From: Flavobacterium psychrophilum
GTDB lineage: Bacteria > Bacteroidota > Bacteroidia > Flavobacteriales > Flavobacteriaceae
NCBI GenBank assembly: GCA_945872875.1
Contig: CAMCBB010000069.1
Coordinates: forward strand, 1-9,157
Length of the DNA: 9,157 bases
Direction of reading: 5' to 3'
In this document: one piece after another, positions 1-5,284 of the stretch
Layout: every line of letters begins with the position of its first letter
Position numbering within the stretch: the stretch's first letter is position 1
The notes under the pieces: model-generated
Told to the model about the DNA's origin: nothing
Seen by the model: the letters and a program-made list of their open reading frames with translations, nothing else
Databases searched by the model: none
Translations under genes and position numbers: made by a program

Positions 1-51
1 AAGAACACAAAACAATTAAGAATACATTTACAAACTAAAAACTCAACAATT

Positions 52-267
52 ATGAAAATATTTGGAATCACAATCAACGGAAACTTAATCGGACAAGTTT
101 TTATCGGCATTTTTATTAGTTGGCTTGTTGGATTGGGCATAAGTTGGATTAATGTTTTTGGTCATAGCGGACAAGCACCTTTAATTTGTGCTATGGCGGG
201 TGGTATTTCTGTCGTTGGACGACTTGTTAGACAACATAGAAAGTTGACAAAGGACAATATTTCTTGA
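52..267 (+). CDS. Small membrane protein of unknown function (cassette C0), possibly truncated by TGA
   Basis: This 71-residue protein is not recognised. It has two hydrophobic stretches, about residues 12-35 (rich in Gly, Ile and Trp) and 42-58 (a small-residue GG segment), followed by a basic tail with RLVRQHRK, so two membrane passes with a cytoplasmic C-terminus are likely. The ATG at 52 is the natural start, and no Shine-Dalgarno sequence precedes it, as is common in Bacteroidota. The frame stays open for 42 more codons after the TGA at 265-267, to a second TGA at 394-396, just before the attC-like element. The other short cassette genes end within a few bases of their element, so the original gene may have been 113 residues long and this copy a nonsense-mutated or read-through form. 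The left end of its cassette is outside the window. Confidence 0.5.
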   Translation: MKIFGITINGNLIGQVFIGIFISWLVGLGISWINVFGHSGQAPLICAMAGGISVVGRLVRQHRKLTKDNIS

Positions 268-396
268 CTTTTGAACACGGCTGACAGTGCGGTAGAAAGT
301 TTAGTTGGATACTCAACTGATTCAGTCGGACACTTCGCTGACAATTTCGGTATCTTGAACAATGAAAACCATAGCGACAGACAAGAAAACAAATGA
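268..396 (+). other. In-frame open extension behind the TGA of the C0 gene
   Basis: The frame of the 52-267 gene continues without a stop from 268 to the TGA at 394-396. The 42 codons encode a hydrophilic, acidic-to-neutral segment (LLNTADSAVESLVGY at its start) ending in a polar DRQENK tail. The end of this extension lies 7 bases before the element starting at 404, which matches the spacing of the genes in C1 and C2. The intervening stop is TGA followed by C, a leaky context in bacteria. By chance alone a 42-codon open stretch is not rare (roughly one in eight), so this is suggestive only. Confidence 0.35.
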
Positions 397-403
397 AAAA
401 CGA

Positions 404-539
404 GTGCTAACAGCCGTTTTGCAAAAGCGGGGGTTACGTACTTCTATGACAGTGAAGTGCTAAATTCAAGCTTTGTGCAACTAATGAAGTTTAGTGCTGA
501 AAATCCCCGCCTTCGCAAAGCGGCCAAACGTTAGTGTTA
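404..539 (+). repeat. Long attC-like element 1 (end of C0, start of C1)
   Basis: The element opens with GTGCTAACAGCC and closes with CCAAACGTTAGTG. Arms 413-435 and 502-524 pair over 23 positions with 19 matches when one is reverse-complemented, and the differences are partly wobble pairs. The interior is about 66 bases and holds a second, weaker inverted repeat (AGTGCTAAATTCA near 456-468 against TGAAGTTTAGTGCT at 485-498). Total length is about 135 bp, long for a canonical integron attC but within the known upper range. The predicted crossover lies between G530 and T531. Confidence 0.66.
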
Positions 540-558
540 ATTATAAAATAAATTATTT

Positions 559-963
559 ATGAAATCGGTATTATACAGACTTTTGGGTTATCCAATTGCA
601 TTGATTTTCTTTGTTTTTCTTTTTAATATAGATATCTCTGGACAGATTGAAGACGCTCAAGAATTAATAGAAAATTCACCGTTTTTTGATGAATGGAAAG
701 TTTATTATTCTTTGGGGGTTTTAATTATAATTAGTGGTCTTTTGGAAAAATCCGAATCCCCAAAAATCGATAATAATTTACTCCTTAAAATTTTATTTTG
801 TGTTATCTCCTTATTTTTTACTTTTCTTGGGTATAAATTTCAACCCGAATCCGAAAACTCCGTTTCTTACAATTGGATGGATTATTTTAAAATGATATTC
901 TTTGGCAGTATATGGTTTGGCCTCTATGTTCAAATGTTTATTAAGAGTAAAAAGAATAACTAA
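559..963 (+). CDS. Four-helix membrane protein of unknown function (cassette C1)
   Basis: The protein has 134 residues and belongs to no family I can name. Four hydrophobic segments are visible, at about residues 8-24, 48-62, 74-92 and 110-128, with a short acidic loop (DAQELIE, 32-38) between the first two and a lysine-rich tail (KSKKNN). An inner-membrane protein with both ends inside is the simplest reading. The ATG at 559 lies 28 bases after the predicted cassette start, so the leader is very short and the cassette has little room for its own promoter; transcription may come from upstream. The TAA stop (961-963) forms part of the 10-bp half-site match of the following element, so gene and recombination site touch. 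Codon use is strongly AT-rich, more so than in the helicase and ettA genes. Confidence 0.72.
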   Translation: MKSVLYRLLGYPIALIFFVFLFNIDISGQIEDAQELIENSPFFDEWKVYYSLGVLIIISGLLEKSESPKIDNNLLLKILFCVISLFFTFLGYKFQPESENSVSYNWMDYFKMIFFGSIWFGLYVQMFIKSKKNN

Positions 964-1020
964 CACTAACAGCGTGTAAGCGCTATTAAAACATGCGCCT
1001 ACACACAAACCGTTATGGGC
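961..1020 (+). repeat. Short attC-like element 2 (end of C1, start of C2)
   Basis: This is the most classical attC lookalike in the window, about 60 bp. It opens with CACTAACAGC and closes with AAACCGTTATGGGC. Arms 972-983 and 995-1006 pair at 10 of 12 positions and enclose an 11-base AT-rich loop (984-994). TAACACTAAC at 961-970 is the exact reverse complement of GTTAGTGTTA at 530-539, the start of the same cassette. The predicted crossover lies between G1012 and T1013. Confidence 0.72.
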
Positions 1021-1163
1021 AAGTTAAAATGACATATCGGTTCAAGAAAGGCTGACCACCTTGTAGTGAAAATCAAAAAGTGGAGACAAGAAAACCACTA
1101 ATAGAAACAGGGAGTATTCTGAAAATCCATACGAGTAGGAGCAAAATTTAAATTCAAAACAAA

Positions 1164-1589
1164 ATGAAAAAATTTATTTTAATAATTTTTGTCTTTATAT
1201 TATTTGGTATAAATGAAGTTCAAGCGCAAGAGACAGCTGATTACAAGGTTAGTGTATTTTACGAATACGGTTGGTATTACTGTACGCTCGTAAATAATTC
1301 AAATATTACTATCTTGTGTTATGCAAATAAAAACGAGTACCACAAAAGCGGTAAACCTATATACATTTTACAGGGTACTATTGGAACTCCAGATAAACGA
1401 AATATTAGTTTAGGCGAAGGCAACCCCAATGCAGGTGTTGTAACGTTTAAAGCCATTTATTCTGACCCGATCAAAAAAAATTTCATACCTACACCTGGTA
1501 CTATATGGTACAAAGTTAATAAAGGTGGCAAAGATCAACTGGAAATGGAAGCTGGCGAGGCGACATTGGACATTCTAATCGCGAAATAA
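1164..1589 (+). CDS. Small secreted protein of unknown function (cassette C2)
   Basis: The 141-residue product starts with a clear signal peptide: MKK, a hydrophobic core at residues 4-16 (ILIIFVFILFG) and a likely cleavage after the VQAQ region near residue 22. The mature part of about 119 residues has no membrane segment. It has two cysteines, C40 and C52, which could form a disulphide in the periplasm, and an aromatic cluster (YEYGWYY, 33-39) with alternating hydrophobic residues suggesting a beta-rich fold. No family is recognised and no function is proposed. A leader of about 150 bases (1013-1163) precedes the ATG and contains no other convincing gene. The TAA stop lies 5 bases before the half site of the next element. 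An extracytoplasmic location is well supported. Confidence 0.75.
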   Translation: MKKFILIIFVFILFGINEVQAQETADYKVSVFYEYGWYYCTLVNNSNITILCYANKNEYHKSGKPIYILQGTIGTPDKRNISLGEGNPNAGVVTFKAIYSDPIKKNFIPTPGTIWYKVNKGGKDQLEMEAGEATLDILIAK

Positions 1590-1594
1590 AACCA

Positions 1595-1730
1595 GCCCAT
1601 AACAGCACATTGGCAACAGGCGAGATTTCGTCTCCGCTTGACAGTTTTGTGGTAACCGTAAATTCAGTTCTCCGAACTAACTTTTGTGCTAAAAAGTTCG
1701 CCCATCGCCAATCTGCGGACCGTTACAAGC
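1595..1730 (+). repeat. Long attC-like element 3 (end of C2, start of C3)
   Basis: The element opens with GCCCATAACAGC, the reverse complement over 9 bases of the start of its own cassette (1012-1020), and closes with GGACCGTTACAAGC. The outer arms pair through GCACATTGGC (1604-1613) against GCCAATCTGC (1707-1716), and a second step pairs GGCGA (1619-1623) with TCGCC (1699-1703). The interior carries a small hairpin (AGTTC, 3-base loop, GAACT; 1666-1678). It shares TAAATTCA, AACTAA and GTGCT(G/A)AAAA blocks in the same order with element 1. The predicted crossover lies between G1722 and T1723. Confidence 0.66.
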
Positions 1731-1925
1731 AAGTGTAGGACGACCGCAAACCGACAGACAAATCGACAAGAAACAGAAATTAAAAACGTAACTTTACGAC
1801 CTTAACGAACAGACAAAATATTGACAACAAAAAAATCCTTAAAACATAGCCGAATTTAATGTGTTGATTTCTATTGTTTTACTGTTGGCAAAATAAAAAT
1901 ACGCAATGCACTGCGTATACATGAG
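1723..1925 (+). other. Gene-less cassette remnant C3
   Basis: These 203 bases hold no credible reading frame. If this were an intact cassette starting TTACAAGC, an element opening GCTTGTAAC should precede its right edge; none is present. Instead the right edge shows a 20-bp near-palindrome at 1899-1918 (arms ATACGCA and TGCGTAT, 18 of 20 positions self-complementary), then ACATGAGTTATGCGG. It may be a decayed cassette, or the fusion of the left end of one cassette with the right end of another by deletion. No promoter was recognised here. Confidence 0.4.
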
Positions 1926-1933
1926 TTATGCGG
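1899..1933 (+). repeat. Degenerate attC-like right end preceding the peptidase cassette
   Basis: The near-palindrome at 1899-1918 is followed by GTTATGCGG (1925-1933). TTATGCGG (1926-1933) is matched by CCGCATAA at 3985-3992, downstream of the peptidase gene, which fixes it as the left boundary of cassette C4. The expected left half site for this element is missing. Confidence 0.48.
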
Positions 1934-1995
1934 CAGCTTAAAAGAGACCGCACTCTAATTGAAACCAAAATATTATTCATATATAAATTTTAAAA

Positions 1996-3960
1996 ATGAA
2001 AAATAAACGCTCATTCTTGCAAACAGCAATTGGTTTTGCCTTGCTGAACCTATTTAGCTTTTCGCTAATTGCACAACGAACTCCCATTGGAAACCTTTTG
2101 GTAGAGGGTGTGGGAGAAATTCCTTCGTCTGTTTCAGAAAAGTTGGAGCAATATCAAAACATCCGAAGTGCAAATTTTGCCGATTGGGATGCTTCGGGAA
2201 AGGGACTTTATATCACTACCCGCTTTGCAGATGTGGCACAAATACACAATGTAAGTAAGGCGGGGGCATATCGGGAGCAAATTACTTTTTTTAAAGAACC
2301 TGTAACCAGTGTTTCCACTTGCCCAAATCCAGGAAAAGACGGCTTTCTTTACAGTAGGGATATTGGTGGTAATGAGCAGTTTCAAATCTACTATTGGGAT
2401 AGAAAATACGGCACTTCTAAGCTTTTGACTGATGGAAAAAGTCGTAATGGAAGCTATCTGTGGAATAAACAGGGTGATAAAATAGCATTTACCTCTACCA
2501 AACGAACCGGAAAAGATTTGGATTTTTATATTGCGCCACTGAATAATCTATCTGATACCAAAATGATTTTAGAAAATAAAGGTGGTGGCTGGAATATTGC
2601 CGACTGGAACCAGGACGAAAGTCGTATGATTGTCACAAACTATGCTTCAATTAATGAGGGAAAAGCATATTTATTGGACATCGTCTCAGGTAAATTAGAG
2701 GAAATCAATCCAACTGGCAAACAAATTTCATACGGTAATTTTATATTTTCAAAAGACGGTAAAGGAATTTTCTTTACTTCCGATGAAGATACAGAATTTA
2801 GGACTTTACGATATTATGATTTAGCAACAAAAAAAATGTCCAAAATTATTGACATTAATAATGATGTAGTTATCATGGAACTTTCGGAAAATGGTTCAAA
2901 ACTGGCCTTTGTTATAAACGAGGGTGGCTATTCTAAATCTTATTTGATGGATACTAAAACCCTAAAATATGCCCCTCTAAATTTAGGGTCACCAGGTGTA
3001 ATTACTCAAATGAAATTTAACAAAGATAACAATCTAATTGCTTTTGGCTTATCAACACCAAGTCAAACCTCTGAAGTGTATGTCCACAATTTGAAAGCCA
3101 ACAAAACAGAACGATGGACTTTTAGCGAAACTGCGGGTTTGAACCCTGAAAATTTTAGCCAAGCAAAATTGATTGAATATTCAACTTTTGACAAGGACGA
3201 GCAAACTGGCAAGACTCGAATGATTCCCTCTTTTCTTATTACGCCTAAAAATGCGATTAGAAAACTGCCAGTTCTCATAAGTATTCATGGAGGTCCCGAA
3301 GGTCAATCAACGGCAAGTTTCAATGCCTTTAATCAATATTGGGCAAACGAGTTGGGTATTGCCATTTTGGTACCAAATGTTCGGGGGTCATCAGGTTATG
3401 GAAAAACCTATTTAAAATTAGATAATGCTATGTTGCGTGAAAATTCAGTTAAAGACATCGGGGCTTTGCTCGACTGGATCGCCACTCAGCCCAATTTGGA
3501 TTCTTCACGAGTGGCTGTAATTGGTGGTAGTTATGGTGGTTACATGAGCCTGGCCTGTATGACAAACTACAACAACAGGCTAAAATGTGGAATAGACTTA
3601 TTTGGCATTTCCAATTTTGTTTCTTTCTTAAAAAATACTTCTGCTTATCGGGCGGACTTGCGTAGAGCAGAATACGGTGATGAGCGCGACCCCAAAATGG
3701 CGGAACATTTTGAAAAAATCAGTCCCTTAACAAATATCAAAAACATTACCAAGCCGATGCTTATTTATCAAGGCGAAAACGACCCTCGTGTTCCTTTATC
3801 TGAATCTGAACAAATGGTGGAAGCTTTGAAGCAAAATGGGGTACCTGTAAGCTATATTAGAGCAAAAGACGAAGGACACGGAATCGCAAAAAAAGCAAAT
3901 CGTGATTATACCTACACATCAATTTCTTGGTTTTTGAAGAAGTATTTGGTTGGGGAGTAA
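1996..3960 (+). CDS. Secreted S9 family peptidase (prolyl oligopeptidase type), cassette C4
   Basis: This is a 654-residue serine peptidase of the prolyl oligopeptidase/acylaminoacyl peptidase clan, which cleaves short peptides, often after Pro or from a blocked N-terminus; the exact specificity cannot be read here. A signal peptide covers about residues 1-27 (MKNKRS, hydrophobic core, SLIAQ). Residues about 45-390 form a WD40/TolB-like beta-propeller with repeated blade ends such as WNKQGDKIAF and FSKDGKGIFF. The alpha/beta-hydrolase domain follows: HGGPEG at 431-436 (oxyanion region), nucleophile S512 in GGSYGGYM (510-517), D596 in GENDPRVP and H628 in DEGHG. All triad residues are present and the length is normal for the family, so the enzyme should be active. 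It is probably periplasmic. The ATG follows the putative cassette start by 70 bases, and the gene ends 24 bases before the next half site. It is the largest unit of the array. Confidence 0.93.
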   Translation: MKNKRSFLQTAIGFALLNLFSFSLIAQRTPIGNLLVEGVGEIPSSVSEKLEQYQNIRSANFADWDASGKGLYITTRFADVAQIHNVSKAGAYREQITFFKEPVTSVSTCPNPGKDGFLYSRDIGGNEQFQIYYWDRKYGTSKLLTDGKSRNGSYLWNKQGDKIAFTSTKRTGKDLDFYIAPLNNLSDTKMILENKGGGWNIADWNQDESRMIVTNYASINEGKAYLLDIVSGKLEEINPTGKQISYGNFIFSKDGKGIFFTSDEDTEFRTLRYYDLATKKMSKIIDINNDVVIMELSENGSKLAFVINEGGYSKSYLMDTKTLKYAPLNLGSPGVITQMKFNKDNNLIAFGLSTPSQTSEVYVHNLKANKTERWTFSETAGLNPENFSQAKLIEYSTFDKDEQTGKTRMIPSFLITPKNAIRKLPVLISIHGGPEGQSTASFNAFNQYWANELGIAILVPNVRGSSGYGKTYLKLDNAMLRENSVKDIGALLDWIATQPNLDSSRVAVIGGSYGGYMSLACMTNYNNRLKCGIDLFGISNFVSFLKNTSAYRADLRRAEYGDERDPKMAEHFEKISPLTNIKNITKPMLIYQGENDPRVPLSESEQMVEALKQNGVPVSYIRAKDEGHGIAKKANRDYTYTSISWFLKKYLVGE

Positions 3961-3984
3961 AACTTCTGTCAGAAAAAAAACCGA

Positions 3985-4115
3985 CCGCATAAAATGGATT
4001 AGGCAAAAGTGGGGCTTTGGTACTTAGCTTTACATTGGTGCTTTCTATTATCATTTTACTAAATTTTTGGTAATTTCTAAACCCCAACCTAGCTAAGCCC
4101 AAAATCGTTTGGCGC
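3985..4115 (+). repeat. Long attC-like element 4, degenerate (end of C4, start of C5)
   Basis: CCGCATAA (3985-3992) mirrors the cassette start at 1926-1933, although the AAC core reads AAA here. The element closes with AAAATCGTTTGGCGC. Its left arm GCAAAAGTGGGGCTTTGGTA (4003-4022) resembles GCAAAAGCGGGGGTTACGTA of element 1 (421-440), followed in both by CTT and a later GTGC block, and AAACCCC (4079-4085) corresponds to AAATCCCC there. This shows common descent with element 1. GCATAAAAT (3987-3995) and ATTTTATGC (4124-4132) also form a 9-bp perfect inverted repeat around it. The predicted crossover lies between G4107 and T4108. Confidence 0.52.
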
Positions 4116-4264
4116 AATTGCTAATTTTATGCTAAATTCATGTTCACTAATCGCAAGAAATATTATCTTTAATAGAAATTAATCAGTTACGATGTTTGCA
4201 ACTGATGCCATGCGTGGGAAAGTTAATGGCAATTAATGACAAACTCAACGATAAAAAATGTAAT
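4116..4264 (+). other. Leader of cassette C5
   Basis: These 149 bases lie between element 4 and the outer-membrane protein gene and contain no credible gene. Two weak matches to the Bacteroidota -7 box TAnnTTTG occur, TATCTTTA at 4164-4171 and GATGTTTG at 4191-4198, each with one mismatch and no clear -33 box. A cassette-borne promoter is possible but unproven. Confidence 0.3.
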
Positions 4265-5179
4265 ATGACAAAATTTAAATTTTTTCTAATCGCAACAACC
4301 TTATTCTGTTTGATAACAAACTATTCTTATGGACAAGGTTGTAGTGACGCAGGTTTTTGTACTCTGAATAGTTTCAAGCCTAATAATATAGACAGTACGC
4401 AAGTTTTGAATAACCAATTCAAAATTGGTGCTTTCTTTGGCAATGCCGACAACTCTATTTCCGTTTATGGTAACTATTTAGAATATAATAGACAATTGAC
4501 CAACAAATTTGGACTTGATCTTAAATTGACTACACTTTCTCAAAATGGAAATGGAATATCTACTTTCGGACTTTCAGATATTTTCTTAAATACGATCTAT
4601 AAAGTAAGTGAAAAAGTTAAACTTACATTAGGAGCAAAAATACCATTATCTAAAGCAGATAAAACTAATGACAATCTACCTCTTACGATGGACTATCAGG
4701 CAAGTTTAGGGACTTTTGATTTAATTTTTGGATTTGGTTATGAATTTAAGAAAATTCAAGTTGTAGCGGCCATTCAACAACCATTGACACAAAACAACAA
4801 TCAGTTTATTGCCACGAATTATCCAACTAACTCTAATCTTAGAAAATTTCAATCAACGAATAAATTTGAAAGAAGTGGCGATGTTTTACTACGAGTTTCA
4901 TATCCTATAAATATTACTTCAAAACTTAAATTAACACCAAGTATTTTGCCAATCTATCACTTGACAAATGACAAGTATACTGATGAATTTAACGTTAAAA
5001 AAGAAATTATAGGTTCCCAAGGACTTACACTTAATGGAAATGCTTACTTAGATTATGAAATAAATAGCAAAAATATTATTCAATTAAATTTAGGAATACC
5101 TTTTATAGTTAGAGACATTAGACCAGATGGCTTAACAAGAAGTTTTATTGCGAACATAGAATACAGAATAAAATTTTAA
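4265..5179 (+). CDS. Outer-membrane beta-barrel protein (cassette C5)
   Basis: The protein of 304 residues starts with MTKFKFF and a signal peptide ending around SYGQ (residues 1-24 or so). A TTG start 69 bases upstream (4196) would put 23 hydrophilic residues before the signal peptide and is therefore rejected. The mature N-terminus carries GCSDAGFC, with two closely spaced cysteines. The rest alternates polar and hydrophobic residues in many short beta strands (for example KLTLGAKIPL and LIFGFGYEF) and ends in IEYRIKF; the terminal Phe is the recognition feature of barrels inserted by the BAM machinery. An outer-membrane channel or transporter is the best general call; the substrate is unknown. 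It follows the peptidase gene on the same strand but is separated by element 4, so a functional link is not implied. Confidence 0.78.
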   Translation: MTKFKFFLIATTLFCLITNYSYGQGCSDAGFCTLNSFKPNNIDSTQVLNNQFKIGAFFGNADNSISVYGNYLEYNRQLTNKFGLDLKLTTLSQNGNGISTFGLSDIFLNTIYKVSEKVKLTLGAKIPLSKADKTNDNLPLTMDYQASLGTFDLIFGFGYEFKKIQVVAAIQQPLTQNNNQFIATNYPTNSNLRKFQSTNKFERSGDVLLRVSYPINITSKLKLTPSILPIYHLTNDKYTDEFNVKKEIIGSQGLTLNGNAYLDYEINSKNIIQLNLGIPFIVRDIRPDGLTRSFIANIEYRIKF

Positions 5180-5202
5180 TTGCCACTAAAACCGTTATCA
5201 AC
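5178..5202 (+). repeat. Collapsed attC-like remnant at the right end of the array
   Basis: AAACCGTTAT at 5189-5198 is identical to the closing part of element 2 (1007-1016), followed by CAAC. Just before it AATTGCCA (5178-5185) resembles AATTGCGCCA, the sequence expected for the left half site of C5 from its start TTTGGCGCAATT. The whole stem between the two half sites seems to have been lost. It would mark the boundary between accessory array and conserved chromosome. The match is short, so this is tentative. Confidence 0.38.
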
Positions 5203-5245
5203 TATTGCTGAATTTTGGACATATGAGCGCTTAAAAAATATAACC

Positions 5246-5253
5246 TATCTTTG
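5246..5253 (+). promoter_or_regulatory. Bacteroidota-type -7 box for the helicase gene
   Basis: TATCTTTG fits the TAnnTTTG consensus of Bacteroidota promoters exactly and lies 31 bases before the helicase ATG. A TTTG is present at 5214-5217, but it is 28 bases away rather than the usual 19-21, so the -33 box is weak or absent. Transcription would start near 5258. Confidence 0.6.
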
Positions 5254-5258
5254 CAGTC

Positions 5259-5276
5259 ACTTGAAACAGTTCAAGT
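5259..5276 (+). promoter_or_regulatory. Hairpin at the 5' end of the helicase transcript
   Basis: ACTTGAA and TTCAAGT form a perfect 7-bp stem around the tetraloop ACAG. The hairpin sits at the predicted transcript start and ends 8 bases before the ATG. It occupies the place where a ribosome binding site would be, so it may stabilise the mRNA or tune translation of the helicase. Confidence 0.5.
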
Positions 5277-5284
5277 AACCAATT

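Larger units (their letters stand above)
1..5202 (+). mobile_element. Integron-like gene-cassette array, no integrase in window
   Basis: Six consecutive units with genes on the + strand are separated by structured elements opening with AAC and closing with GTT. For three units the bases following GTT at the left edge are the reverse complement of the bases leading into AAC(AGC) at the right edge: 10 bp for the unit 531-1012, 9 bp for 1013-1722 and 8 bp for 1926-4107. Each unit has a different private sequence, so this is not one shared terminal repeat. It is the pattern known for integron cassettes, where the R'' half site (GTTRRRY) and R' half site (RYYYAAC) of a circular cassette are split on insertion between G and TT. 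No tyrosine recombinase or attI is visible, so in integron terms this would be an attC cluster lacking an integrase. The R boxes fit the canonical consensus only loosely, so an unrelated recombinase is possible. Confidence 0.68.

Noticed and set aside
265..267. TGA read as selenocysteine
   Set aside because: No selenocysteine insertion hairpin or selenoprotein motif is seen, and nonsense mutation or read-through is simpler.
404..4115. CRISPR array
   Set aside because: The repeated elements are long, diverged and separated by full genes, with no short regular repeat-spacer units.
3987..4132. Miniature transposable element bounded by GCATAAAAT/ATTTTATGC
   Set aside because: There is a 9-bp inverted repeat, but no target-site duplication is evident, and the interior is better explained by homology with element 1.
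4196..4264. Upstream TTG start that would lengthen the outer-membrane protein to 327 residues
   Set aside because: It adds 23 hydrophilic residues ahead of a clean signal peptide that begins at the ATG at 4265.
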